This document shows, piece after piece, positions 1 through 7,616 of a stretch of 64,000 nucleotides of DNA. Under the pieces are notes generated by a model, which worked only from the letters and a program-made list of their open reading frames with translations, made no database searches and had not been told where the DNA came from. The translations under genes were made by a program, and so were the position numbers. How positions within the stretch are numbered: the first letter of the stretch is position 1; every line of letters starts with the position of its first letter. This DNA comes from Chloroflexota bacterium (GTDB lineage Bacteria > Chloroflexota > Dormibacteria > Dormibacterales > Dormibacteraceae), in contig VBEO01000074.1 in assembly GCA_005881825.1 (NCBI GenBank), positions 1 to 64,000 of the forward strand, written 5' to 3'.

Positions 1-973
1 CGAGCTGGCGCCCCGGCAGGAAGGAAGCCAGGGTGGGCCGGATACGGGCGAAGAGGTCGGGCACCCCGATCATGTCCGCGACCATGTAGTAGCCGTCCAG
101 CCGCAGGAATGGGAAGAACTGGTGGAGCGCCTCCACCTGCTGCAGCAGCACCACCGCCAGCAGAAACTCGTGCCCGGTCCAGGCGTATGCGACGGCCAGC
201 CCCAGGCAGAAGAGGAGGTTGAAGTAGACGCCTCCTAGGTCCGTCCGGATGCGGCCACCCCGGCCCAGCCGGTAGGCGTCGGTGACGTCGCAGAAGAAGG
301 CCGGCCAGATCAGATAGAGGCCGGCCCCGATCCGACCCGGCCGCGCGCCGCCGTAGCGGCAGGCGGCGGCGTGGCCGAGCTCATGGAGGCCGCCGGCTGC
401 GATCACCAGGCCGAAGGCGACGGCCATGGCGCTGGGATGCGTGAGCAGATCGGCCGCCGGCCGGGCCACGCCGTGCGCAGCGAAGAGCCAGGCGTCCAGC
501 GCGACGGCCGCCGCCAGGACGGCGATGACCACCCCGGCCCTGAAGAACGGCGTCAGGCCGCCTGCCAGGAAACCGGTGAGGCGCGGCGGCAGCACGCCGA
601 GCCGCAACCGCAGACCCAGGGTCTCCGGCGGTCGCGCGAGGGTACGAGCCTGAGGTCCGGCCAGGATCCCGGCCGGCTGCAGGTGCTCGCCGGCCAACCG
701 CCAGACGTCCAGCGTGGTCAGGTCGCCACCGTGCGCGCGGTTCAGGTCGTCCACGATCTGGCGGTAGCTGCGCCGGCCGTCGGCCCGGCGCGCGATCTCG
801 TAGAGCAGCGGCGTCATGCGCACGGTCAGGCCGTCGCCCCGCCGGGCCAGGAAAGTGGGATCCCGGTATCCGGATCCCTCGTACTCACCGATCAGCTCGG
901 TGCCGTCAGCCAGCGCCGGCGGCGGGGCGCCGGTGGGGTCGATCTCTGGCAGCTCGAGCTGGCGCACAGCCAT
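1..973 (-). CDS. PqqD-like / M50 membrane zinc metalloprotease (3' end cut by window)
   Basis: Reading in from the window edge gives an open frame of about 324 residues that starts at ATG 973 and runs off at position 1. Residues about 30-105 look like a PqqD-type winged helix (RiPP recognition element). Membrane segments follow from about residue 133, then the zinc motif HELGH at about 197-201 and the second M50-type signature LDGYY at about 295. This matches the peptide zinc metalloprotease group of site-2-protease-like enzymes, which work inside the membrane. It lies 50 bases downstream of a small peptide gene on the same strand, so the peptide is the likely substrate (inference). The family assignment is firm; the substrate is not known. 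Confidence 0.85.
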   Translation of the reverse strand, partial: MAVRQLELPEIDPTGAPPPALADGTELIGEYEGSGYRDPTFLARRGDGLTVRMTPLLYEIARRADGRRSYRQIVDDLNRAHGGDLTTLDVWRLAGEHLQPAGILAGPQARTLARPPETLGLRLRLGVLPPRLTGFLAGGLTPFFRAGVVIAVLAAAVALDAWLFAAHGVARPAADLLTHPSAMAVAFGLVIAAGGLHELGHAAACRYGGARPGRIGAGLYLIWPAFFCDVTDAYRLGRGGRIRTDLGGVYFNLLFCLGLAVAYAWTGHEFLLAVVLLQQVEALHQFFPFLRLDGYYMVADMIGVPDLFARIRPTLASFLPGRQL

Positions 974-984
974 GGCGTGAAGAG

Positions 985-1011
985 GGGAGCGGCCCGCGAG
1001 GGGCCGCTCCC
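985..1011 (-). terminator. Strong hairpin between peptide gene and protease gene
   Basis: GGGAGCGGCCC and GGGCCGCTCCC form a perfect 11-bp stem around a 5-base loop, in the 50-base gap after the peptide stop codon. Only a weak pyrimidine stretch follows, so full termination is unlikely. Partial read-through, giving much peptide mRNA and little protease mRNA, is a common arrangement in ribosomal peptide clusters (inference). Confidence 0.6.
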
Positions 1012-1023
1012 GATGATCCGGAG

Positions 1024-1212
1024 CTAGATCCCCTGCGGGATCTGGTTGCTCTGGGTGGCGAGGGCGCCGGCGGTCGCGTTGTCCGAGAGGACGTTGGCCG
1101 CCAGGGCCAGGTTGATGGGCGCCGCGAGGTTGGCGTTGATCAGTGACATCTCCTCGCGGTCGGGAAGAGCCTCGATCTGCTGGTCGTCCAGCTTGTGCAG
1201 CTCGGTATTCAT
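1024..1212 (-). CDS. Small ribosomal peptide, candidate precursor (62 aa)
   Basis: ATG 1212 is preceded by a perfect AGGAGG six bases upstream, which fixes the start even though an in-frame ATG exists at 1272. The peptide is acidic at its N-terminal half (MNTELHKLDDQQIEALPDRE) and then becomes Ala/Asn/Leu-rich and uncharged, ending SNQIPQGI. It has no cysteine. The leader-plus-core look, its own strong ribosome site and the PqqD/M50 protease directly downstream suggest a precursor that is recognised and cut in the membrane. I do not recognise the family. A structural or signalling peptide without modification is equally possible. Confidence 0.7.
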   Translation of the reverse strand: MNTELHKLDDQQIEALPDREEMSLINANLAAPINLALAANVLSDNATAGALATQSNQIPQGI

Positions 1213-1222
1213 GTGGAACCTC

Positions 1223-1272
1223 CTAGATGCTCTGCGGGATGTAGTTGGTAGGTCGGTCAGCTTGTGTTCCAT
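1223..1272 (-). pseudogene. Relic of a second copy of the peptide gene
   Basis: A second AGGAGGTTCC precedes ATG 1272, and the first codons read MEHKLTDL, resembling HKLDD of the intact copy. The 50-base unit ends in a TAG stop which, read in another frame, encodes NYIPQSI, matching the IPQGI end of the intact peptide. The middle (about 140 bases) is missing and the two ends are out of frame with each other. In the retained frame it runs on into the intact gene, which could give a 20-residue N-terminal extension if translated. Confidence 0.6.
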
Positions 1273-1386
1273 ATCGGAACCTCCTGATTTCGGGATTTGG
1301 GCGTCGAGCGCGGTGCCGCAACGCCGGTTCCGACGCTAGGAAGCGGTCCGCCGCCAGGGCAATACGCGAAAAACGACTGCCGGGCC

Positions 1387-1410
1387 CTTGTGGTCATTAC
1401 CGACCACAAG
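1387..1410. promoter_or_regulatory. 9-bp inverted repeat, candidate operator or terminator
   Basis: CTTGTGGTC, six bases, then GACCACAAG: a perfect dyad. It lies 8 bases past the stop of the regulator gene and about 115 bases before the first peptide start. A T5 run sits 14 bases beyond the stem on the minus strand, too far for a standard intrinsic terminator. A dimeric LuxR-type protein could bind such a dyad (inference). Confidence 0.45.
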
Positions 1411-1417
1411 CTGCAGT

Positions 1418-2299
1418 TCAGGCCAGCTCGAGTGCCAGGTAGGCGACTCCGCTGGGAGCCACCGCCCAGGCGCCGCCGAGGTAGTGGTAGGGCCCCAAGA
1501 CGGCGGTCCGCTGGACAGGATCTCCCATGATCAGCGAGTTGACCTGGGCGTCGTTGACGCCTGACCAGTAGGTCAGGACCTCAGCCGGCGGGGGGCTGGC
1601 CAGGCTGCCCAGGTGGCAGCCCGCATCTCGCGCCGAGCCATCGGCGGACGACACGAAGCCCTGGGCGGCCACACGCTGAACCTGGGTCGTGGCGACCGTC
1701 GCCAGGCACTGGTGCCAGACCAGCGGTGGCAGCCCGGCAGCGGCGCGGTCCTGGTTGATGGTGCTCAGCTCTCCATTGGCGGACATGACCTGGATCGGCA
1801 CGGTTGTGCGTAAGGGCAGCATCGTGGCGCCGGGGGTCGGCGTGGTCTTCTGCGGGCTGGCTTGAGGAGTTGCGGCCTGCAGGGACACCTGCGAGGAAGG
1901 GCTCGGCGGCGGCGACGCCACTCCTGAACTCGACGCAGCCAGGCGGTGGCCGGAGGAGGGTGCCATCTCGACGACCGCCCGGGCCAGGGGCACGCTGAGG
2001 GCAAGCGCGGCCACCACGCCCAGCGCAATCCCAGCGCGCCAGATCGGCACGTGGCGGTGGAGCCCGCTGAGCGGCTTCGAAGGAGGTGCGTCGCCGGCCT
2101 GCAGAGCGACCCAGGCACCCACGGCCGCGGCCCGGTTGCTGAAGCCCTCGGTCGTATAGAGCCGCTGGAGGTGGGTGCGGATCGTGTGCACCGACAGCCC
2201 CAATTCGCGAGCGATCTCCTTGTCGGAGTGCCCGCGCGCCGCCAGTTCGAGAATTTGTGCCTGACGTTCAGTGAACGGCATTGAACGGCCTGGCCGCAC
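1418..2299 (-). CDS. LuxR-type HTH - transmembrane helix - CAP domain regulator
   Basis: A 293-residue protein. Residues about 8-68 are a LuxR/GerE helix-turn-helix (FTERQAQILELAARGHSDKE, then SVHTIRTHLQRLY). Residues about 89-110 form one membrane helix, followed by a Ser/Pro/Thr-rich stalk. Residues about 170-293 resemble a CAP/SCP domain (NQDRAAAGLPPLVW, then a region ending in LGGAWAVAPSGV). The DNA-binding part would be in the cytoplasm and the CAP domain outside, so this looks like a one-component membrane regulator. The start is GTG 2299, or ATG 2281 six codons later. It heads the peptide/protease cassette and may control it. The fusion is unusual, and what the CAP domain senses is unknown. 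Confidence 0.75.
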   Translation of the reverse strand: MRPGRSMPFTERQAQILELAARGHSDKEIARELGLSVHTIRTHLQRLYTTEGFSNRAAAVGAWVALQAGDAPPSKPLSGLHRHVPIWRAGIALGVVAALALSVPLARAVVEMAPSSGHRLAASSSGVASPPPSPSSQVSLQAATPQASPQKTTPTPGATMLPLRTTVPIQVMSANGELSTINQDRAAAGLPPLVWHQCLATVATTQVQRVAAQGFVSSADGSARDAGCHLGSLASPPPAEVLTYWSGVNDAQVNSLIMGDPVQRTAVLGPYHYLGGAWAVAPSGVAYLALELA

Positions 2300-2316
2300 G
2301 TGGCCGAGCCTAAATA

Positions 2317-2347
2317 ATTATAGCGTACCTATCAGCTTATCGACCAA
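2317..2347 (-). promoter_or_regulatory. Promoter of the LuxR-CAP gene
   Basis: A perfect TATAAT at 2317-2322 sits in an AT-rich patch that is exceptional for this sequence, with TTGGTC at 2342-2347 as a possible -35 box (spacer 19, longer than ideal). The start codon lies 17 bases downstream of the -10 box, so the leader would be very short. Confidence 0.5.
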
Positions 2348-2355
2348 TACCATTG

Positions 2356-2838
2356 CTAGGCAGAGATTCGATGCCGCAGCTCCGCCAGGTGCTCGGTGTA
2401 GTGGTAGATGGTGTTGGCGCGCACCTTGCCCGTATAGCGCTCGTCCGCCATCTCGTCGTCGTCGAGGCTGGCGGCAGTGGTCACGGCCCGCCGGTGCGCG
2501 GCATCCAGCCGCTGCAGAACCTCGCGCGTGCTGTGCCGGCGGGCCCACTCCGCCTCCCGAGCGTTGTGCACATCGGCATGAGGCCAGGAGCCGCTGAGCC
2601 GCAGGTTGTCGCCGCCGTACCACTCGGCCTCTGAGATCGGCTCACCGCGCAGCTGTCCGACGATGACCATCTCCACCGTCTCTGCCCAGAAGGCGACGTG
2701 GGCCAGCATCTCCTTGACCGTCCAGCCGGCAGGCGTCCGGGCTTCGAAATCCTGAGCGTCGAGCCTGTCGACCTCCTGGCGCAGCTCGAGCCAGGCCGTG
2801 TCGACCTCATCGGCGAAGACGTCGGCCTTGGTGGTCAT
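2356..2838 (-). CDS. DinB/DUF1706-like protein
   Basis: A 160-residue protein of the DinB-like four-helix fold, shown by the GWTVKEMLAHVAFW segment near residue 45 and a C-terminal YHYTEHLAELR helix. Relatives include ClbS/DfsB-type proteins and mycothiol- or bacillithiol-dependent enzymes; metal-ligand histidines are spread as expected (LAHV, YHYTEH). The ATG at 2838 overlaps the stop of the thioesterase gene as ATGA, so the three genes 5506-2356 look co-transcribed. Longer upstream reading is only the thioesterase coding region in another frame. The substrate cannot be told from sequence. Confidence 0.7.
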   Translation of the reverse strand: MTTKADVFADEVDTAWLELRQEVDRLDAQDFEARTPAGWTVKEMLAHVAFWAETVEMVIVGQLRGEPISEAEWYGGDNLRLSGSWPHADVHNAREAEWARRHSTREVLQRLDAAHRRAVTTAASLDDDEMADERYTGKVRANTIYHYTEHLAELRHRISA

Positions 2839-3236
2839 CCTCGAACGTAAGTCAGCACGTGGTGGGTCAGCAGCTTGCCCTCCAACGTGCGGCATTCGGC
2901 GGTCCCGAAGACAAGCCGCCGGCCCCAGCGCAGGACGCTAGCGGTGCAGTCGAAATCCTCGGCCCGCGCCGAGGACAGGAAGGCCGTGTCCAGGTGGCTG
3001 GTCGTCGACGGGTCGTCCAACCCGAGCCGGGTTTTCATGGCGCACCAGAATGCGACATCGGCCGCGGACATGTAGAACTCGCCGGCGACCACGCCGCCAG
3101 GCCGCTCCATCTCCGGCCGGAAGGGCACGCGCAGGCAGCACACCCCATCCTCCAGGCGGACCACGCGCAGCCCGCGTCCCGCCGTGAAGCTGGTCTGCGC
3201 CAGCAGCTCCTCGAGCTCGGGCGGGCTGACGTTCAT
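2835..3236 (-). CDS. PaaI-type hotdog thioesterase
   Basis: A 133-residue single hotdog domain. GGVVAGEFYMSAADVAFWCA matches the helix and active-site region of PaaI/DUF4442 acyl-CoA thioesterases, followed by strands such as TASVLRWGRRLVFGTAECRT. ATG 3236 overlaps the stop of the upstream ABC gene (ATGA) and the stop overlaps the next ATG, which fixes both ends. A larger frame covering this region is a shadow of the ABC gene. The acyl substrate is unknown. Confidence 0.75.
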   Translation of the reverse strand: MNVSPPELEELLAQTSFTAGRGLRVVRLEDGVCCLRVPFRPEMERPGGVVAGEFYMSAADVAFWCAMKTRLGLDDPSTTSHLDTAFLSSARAEDFDCTASVLRWGRRLVFGTAECRTLEGKLLTHHVLTYVRG

Positions 3237-5506
3237 CCGACCGCTAGCAGCGCGATCACGGCCAGCCCGAAGGCTGCGCAGCAGGGCAGGACCAGGCTGC
3301 GGTAGAGCGCGAAGTAGGACGCCCAGGCCGCGCGCAAGCGGTCGAGGCGCCGGCCGGCGCCGAAGACCAGCGCCGAATAGATCGGCAGGGCCGCGCCGGT
3401 GTTGAGGGTCAGGGCCAGGAGCACGATACCGCCGCCCACGCCCAGCCAGCCGGCTAGTGGCGCTGCCGGGCCGAATCCGGCCTGCGCACCCCAGAGCAGG
3501 CCCGCGGCCAGCAGCAGCACCAGCTCGGGCAGGCCGAGCAGGAAGAAGGCGGCGAAGTTGACGGCCAGCAGCGCCAGCGCCAGTGCCAGCCCCGCCGTGA
3601 TCCCGGCCAGCGCGGCGGCCGCCAGGTTGACGCCGCCGTGCAGATGGACGCTGGGCGGTCCGAACCCGCCGCCGGACGGCAACCCGCCGGCGTGCCCGCC
3701 GGCCAGCGCCAGTCGGAGATCGGCCCAGCTGTGCACTCCGAGGGCTGCCGACAGCGCGGCGCCGGCCCCGGCCGCGATCAGCGCGGCCAGGAAAGCGACC
3801 GCCAGGCCGCCGGCATGTGCCCGCAGGGAGAAGCCGGCGAACCAGCGCCGGCGCTCGCGCCGACGCGTGACGCCAGCATCCAGCAGGCGCTCGCGATCGA
3901 AGCTCACGCCGACCAGCACGGTCAAAGCCAGGCAGGCGGCCAGCGGCACCAGCAGCGAGTAGGGCGCCAGCGGCGACCCCACCACGAACAGCGCCAGCGG
4001 CAGGTCGGCCACCGCCGCCGAGACCGGCGAGAGCAGGAAGGACCAGGCGCCGCCGGCTGCGCCCTCGCGCGGGAAAAGCAGAAAGCCCAGGATGCGGCCC
4101 ATCGCGGCCCAGTAGGCGGTGACCAGCGCGACCAGGGCGAACACCGGCAGCAGCGACCAGGGCGCCGGCCGCCCGAAGAGCGCCAGCAGCGCCATGCCGC
4201 CCGCCAGCCAGGCCGTCACCCAGACCACGCTCACAACCGCGCCCGGCAGCACCTCCATCCAGACCAGGGAGGGATCGTCGAGCGGCGCGTAGAGCAGGAC
4301 CTCGAGCGAGCCCTGCGCCTTCTCCCACCACAGGCCGATCGAGGTCTTGATCGATTCCAGGAGCGCGAAGGTCATGAAGAAGAGCGGCAGCAGGAGCCCG
4401 GCGTCGAGGCTGCCTCTGCCCAGGCGCGAGGTGATGCCGCCCCCCGCGGGCAGCGAGCCGAAGAGCGAGGCGCCGGCGATCAAGAGGAGCACGAAAGCGT
4501 TGAGGTAGAGGACCCAGGAGAGGTCGCCGCGGCGCCACCAGGAGCTGACGTAGAAGGGCAGCAGGTGGCGCAGCAGGGCTGGTTGCCCGCGCAGCGAGGC
4601 CAGCATCTGGCGTGGCCTTATACCTTCCCCGACCGGCTCTCGTAGGGGCGGGTCTTGACCCGCCCTCGAGGGAGGGGCAAGCCCCTCCCCTACGGAAATT
4701 GCCGTCAGATAGATCGACTCCAGGCTGGGGGGCTTCTCGGGTGGGCTGAAGCGAGGGACGCCGGCGGCCGCCATCCGGTCCTGGGCCTCGGAGCGCACCC
4801 AGCGCACCAGCTCGGCCCCCTCACGCCGGCGCTGGGCGGCTCCCCGTCGCAGCTCGGCCAGCGAACCCTGGGTCACGATCCGACCCTGGCGCATGATCGC
4901 CACCCGATCGGCCATCAACTCCGCCTCGCCCAGGATGTGCGTGGTCACGATCAGGGCGGCGCCGCGATCCCGCTGCTCGGCCAGGTAGGCGCGCATCTCG
5001 GCGGCGGCCACGGGGTCGAGGCCGGAGGTCGGCTCGTCGCAGAACAGCCAGTCCGGCCGGTGCAGGGTGGCACGGATCAGGGCCACCTTCTGGGCCATGC
5101 CCCGGGAGAAGGTGGCGAGCGGACGGCCGCTCTCCGCCAGCAGGTCGAACCGCTCCAGCAGCTCCTGGATGCGCCGCGAGCGCTCGGGCTCCGGCACGCC
5201 GTAGAGGTAGCCGAAGTGGTCGAGGTACTCGACCGCGGTGTTGCGGCCGTACAGGCGGGCCTGGTCGGCGACGACCCCCAGGCGCCGACGCACGGCGTCC
5301 AGGTCGGCCGGCAGCCGCAGCTCACCGAACCGGATCTGACCGGCGTCGGGGTGCAGGATGCCGCCGGCGCAGCGCAGCGTCGTCGACTTGCCGGCCCCGT
5401 TTTGGCCCAGCAGGACCAGGAGCTGACCGGCCTCGACCTGGAGGTCCACGCCGCGCACCGCCAGCACGCTGCCGAACGCCTTCTCGAGGCCGAGGATCGA
5501 AATCAC
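3233..5506 (-). CDS. ABC exporter: ATPase fused to ABC-2/SpoIIM-like permease
   Basis: About 757 residues from GTG 5506. Residues 1-270 are a complete ABC ATPase with Walker A (GQNGAGKST), a signature-like FSRGMAQKV and Walker B (DWLFCDEPTSGLDP). From about residue 300 a multi-pass membrane part resembles ABC-2 permeases and ends in a SpoIIM-like region. The linker, about residues 272-288, is encoded by a palindromic repeat (4642-4693) that happens to stay open. The paralogue at 33320-35581 has the same two parts as separate genes, so the fusion is probably secondary. A separate permease start at ATG 4606, with weak AAGG upstream, is an alternative. The substrate is unknown. Confidence 0.75.
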   Translation of the reverse strand: MISILGLEKAFGSVLAVRGVDLQVEAGQLLVLLGQNGAGKSTTLRCAGGILHPDAGQIRFGELRLPADLDAVRRRLGVVADQARLYGRNTAVEYLDHFGYLYGVPEPERSRRIQELLERFDLLAESGRPLATFSRGMAQKVALIRATLHRPDWLFCDEPTSGLDPVAAAEMRAYLAEQRDRGAALIVTTHILGEAELMADRVAIMRQGRIVTQGSLAELRRGAAQRRREGAELVRWVRSEAQDRMAAAGVPRFSPPEKPPSLESIYLTAISVGEGLAPPSRAGQDPPLREPVGEGIRPRQMLASLRGQPALLRHLLPFYVSSWWRRGDLSWVLYLNAFVLLLIAGASLFGSLPAGGGITSRLGRGSLDAGLLLPLFFMTFALLESIKTSIGLWWEKAQGSLEVLLYAPLDDPSLVWMEVLPGAVVSVVWVTAWLAGGMALLALFGRPAPWSLLPVFALVALVTAYWAAMGRILGFLLFPREGAAGGAWSFLLSPVSAAVADLPLALFVVGSPLAPYSLLVPLAACLALTVLVGVSFDRERLLDAGVTRRRERRRWFAGFSLRAHAGGLAVAFLAALIAAGAGAALSAALGVHSWADLRLALAGGHAGGLPSGGGFGPPSVHLHGGVNLAAAALAGITAGLALALALLAVNFAAFFLLGLPELVLLLAAGLLWGAQAGFGPAAPLAGWLGVGGGIVLLALTLNTGAALPIYSALVFGAGRRLDRLRAAWASYFALYRSLVLPCCAAFGLAVIALLAVG
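4642..4693. repeat. Palindromic REP-like repeat, copy 1 (inside ABC gene)
   Basis: 52 bp bounded by GTAGGGG and CCCCTAC. It holds two hairpins, GGGCGGGTC/GACCCGCCC and GGGAGGGGC/GCCCCTCCC. A second copy (48 bp) with the same ends and an identical right half lies at 27016-27063. Here the element is read through in frame and encodes the linker of the ABC fusion protein. Confidence 0.85.
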
Positions 5507-5616
5507 CGGCGAAAGGGTAGACTCTCCACCTGGACGCTTCCGCCGAAGCGCCACGTCCGGCTCGTTTCCCTCAACAGGTCGCGGCAATCAACGTAACGAG
5601 AGGGAAAGGAGCTTTT

Positions 5617-6837
5617 TTGTCGACATTCGCTGAACTGGGCGTCAACGCCCGCACCCTGGCCGCCCTCAGCCGCCAGGGCATCACCGAGCCGCTCGCCGTC
5701 CAGGCCGACGCGGTGCCCGCCCTCCTGGATGGGGACGACGTGGTGATCGAAGCCCCGACCGGGTCGGGCAAGAGCCTGGCCTTCCTGCTGCCGCTGGTGG
5801 ATCGTCTGCGCGAGCGCAGCGGTCCCGGCCCGCGCGCGCTGGTGGTCACTCCCACACGCGAACTGGCTATCCAGGTCGAGCGTGTCTTCGTCTCCCTGGA
5901 GTCGGGCCTCAAATGCGCCCTGCTCTACGGCGGCGTCGGCTACGCCACCCAGACCCTGGCCTTGAAGCAGGGACCGGACGTGGTGATCGGCACGCCGGGC
6001 CGCATCCTGGACATGATCGGCAAGCGCCTGCTGGCGCTGAGCCGGGTCGAGTACGCCGTCCTCGACGAGGCGGACGAGATGCTGGACGCCGGCTTTGCGC
6101 CCGACGTGGAGCGGATCCTCGCCCAGACCTACGAGCCGCAGATGGTGCTGGCCTCGGCCACCATGCCCGATTGGGTCACGCGCCTGATGCGCAAGCACAT
6201 GCAGGACCCGGTCCACATCAACAGTGCGCCGGGGGAGGAGTCCAAGCTCGAGCACGGGCTGCTGCGGGCGCGCCGGGACGACAAGGTGCAGGTGGTGAGC
6301 CGGCTGCTCAAGATCCACCCCGGCGCCGCCATCGTGTTCGGCCGCACCAAGCACGGTGTCCGCAAGCTGCATCGCGATCTGACCCGTCTCGGGCATGAGT
6401 GCGTGCTCCTGCAGGGAGACCTCACGCAGGGCGCCCGCGATCGCGCCATGGACCACTTCCGGTCCGGCCGCAGCAACCTGCTGGTCGCCACCAACGTGGC
6501 GGCTCGCGGCCTGGATATCAGCCACGTCAGCCTGATCGTGAACTTCGACCTGCCCGATACTCCGCAGTGGCTCACACACCGGGTTGGGCGCACTGCGCGC
6601 AATGGCGCGGAGGGCTGGGCCATCACGCTGCTGGCCCCCGAGGATTCGACGCTGTGGAGCCGGCTGCGCCGAGAGGGCGCGCCCGACCTGCCCGAGCTGG
6701 ACGCCCAAGCGCTGCTCGAGCTCGGCCAGTGGCGCTACCGGGCGGCGGTGGCCGCGGTCCAGTCGGCGGAGCGGCGGAGCGGACGCCGGCGCGGCGGCCG
6801 GCGCCGTGGCGGGCGCCCGCAGGCGATTCCCGCCTAG
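5617..6837 (+). CDS. DEAD-box ATP-dependent RNA helicase
   Basis: 406 residues with the full helicase motif set in order: APTGSGKS (motif I, about 45-52), PTRELAIQ (Ia), LDEADEM (II), SATMPD (III), LVATNVAARGLDIS (V) and HRVGRTARNG (VI). The last 30 residues are Arg/Gly-rich (GRRRGGRRRGGR), a typical RNA-binding tail. It remodels RNA in ribosome assembly or mRNA turnover. The start is TTG 5617 with AAAGGAGC nine bases upstream and a T6 run between. It is divergent from the ABC gene, and its stop overlaps the stop of the convergent epimerase by 3 bases (CTAG). Confidence 0.93.
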   Translation: MSTFAELGVNARTLAALSRQGITEPLAVQADAVPALLDGDDVVIEAPTGSGKSLAFLLPLVDRLRERSGPGPRALVVTPTRELAIQVERVFVSLESGLKCALLYGGVGYATQTLALKQGPDVVIGTPGRILDMIGKRLLALSRVEYAVLDEADEMLDAGFAPDVERILAQTYEPQMVLASATMPDWVTRLMRKHMQDPVHINSAPGEESKLEHGLLRARRDDKVQVVSRLLKIHPGAAIVFGRTKHGVRKLHRDLTRLGHECVLLQGDLTQGARDRAMDHFRSGRSNLLVATNVAARGLDISHVSLIVNFDLPDTPQWLTHRVGRTARNGAEGWAITLLAPEDSTLWSRLRREGAPDLPELDAQALLELGQWRYRAAVAAVQSAERRSGRRRGGRRRGGRPQAIPA

Positions 6838-7616
6838 CTCCAGGTCCGGGCGACCTGGGCCAGGCCCTCGACATAGGTCGGGTAGCGCGGCCGCCAGCCG
6901 GTGGCCGTCCGGAAGGCTTGTGGGTCGACCACCGAGCTGCGCTCGAGCACCAGCGCCTGGGCTTCGCGCACGGGGCTCAGCGGTAGGCCGGCTCGTGGAA
7001 AGCTGATGGGAGGGCGGCGGGCCACGTGCCAGGCGAAGTGGTCGAGCACCTCCCGGTTGCCGGCCGGTCGCTCGTCGGCGACTCCGTAAAGCTCACCGGA
7101 TTGGCCCTTCTCCACCGCCGCCAGCACCGCCGCGGCGGCGTCCTCCTCGTGCAGCCAGGACTGTTGGGTGCGCGGACCGCCGTAGTAGGGACGCAGCCGC
7201 CGGAACGCCGTCCGGTACTGGCGGAGGTTTTCCATCCCAGGGCCGTAGAGCCACCCCAGCCGGAGTGCGCAGATCGGGAGGTCGCTGGAGCGCAGCGCGC
7301 CTTCCACCTCCAGCGGCGGCCGCAGGTCGGGTTCGTCGAATGGTCCCGCGGCGGCCAGCGCAAAACCGCCGAAGATGACGAGCCGGGCTTCGGCTTCGCG
7401 CGCGACGCGCATCAGCTCGGTGGCGTGTGCGGGCGCGAACCGCGCAAAGCCGCGCCACTTCCAGCCGTCGTGGAGCAGCGAGTTCTGCCAGCCGAAGGTG
7501 ACGTCGACCACCACCTCGGCCTTGCCCTGCTCGATGACTGAGTGCCCGGCCTCGCGCAACCACTCGGCAACGAGCGGTCCCAGCTCGGCCTTGCCGGAGA
7601 CCAGGAGGACTTTCAG
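6834..7616 (-). CDS. NAD-dependent epimerase/dehydratase family protein
   Basis: About 260 residues of the extended SDR type: an N-terminal KVLLVSGKAELGPLV Rossmann strand-turn with a degenerate glycine motif, LRLGWLYGPG in the middle and a C-terminal WRPRYPTYVEGL that closes many sugar-nucleotide epimerase-like proteins. The first ATG/GTG/TTG-type start is TTG 7559, but the beta1 strand lies upstream of it. CTG 7616 overlaps the darA stop (CTGA) and would give the complete fold, so I chose it. A canonical YxxxK was not clear. This is the last gene of the pdxS operon; the substrate is unknown. Confidence 0.65.
   Translation of the reverse strand: MKVLLVSGKAELGPLVAEWLREAGHSVIEQGKAEVVVDVTFGWQNSLLHDGWKWRGFARFAPAHATELMRVAREAEARLVIFGGFALAAAGPFDEPDLRPPLEVEGALRSSDLPICALRLGWLYGPGMENLRQYRTAFRRLRPYYGGPRTQQSWLHEEDAAAAVLAAVEKGQSGELYGVADERPAGNREVLDHFAWHVARRPPISFPRAGLPLSPVREAQALVLERSSVVDPQAFRTATGWRPRYPTYVEGLAQVARTWS

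Noticed and set aside
371-1027. Plus-strand frame of 218 codons at the left end
   Set aside because: It is the complement of the M50 protease gene, which has clear motifs on the minus strand.
2835-4538. Open frame of 567 codons that includes the thioesterase
   Set aside because: Only the last 133 residues look like protein; the rest is Arg/Ala-rich sequence read opposite in frame to the ABC gene.
5503-6708. Minus-strand frame of 401 codons opposite the helicase
   Set aside because: The helicase motifs are complete on the plus strand; the opposite frame has no recognisable domain.
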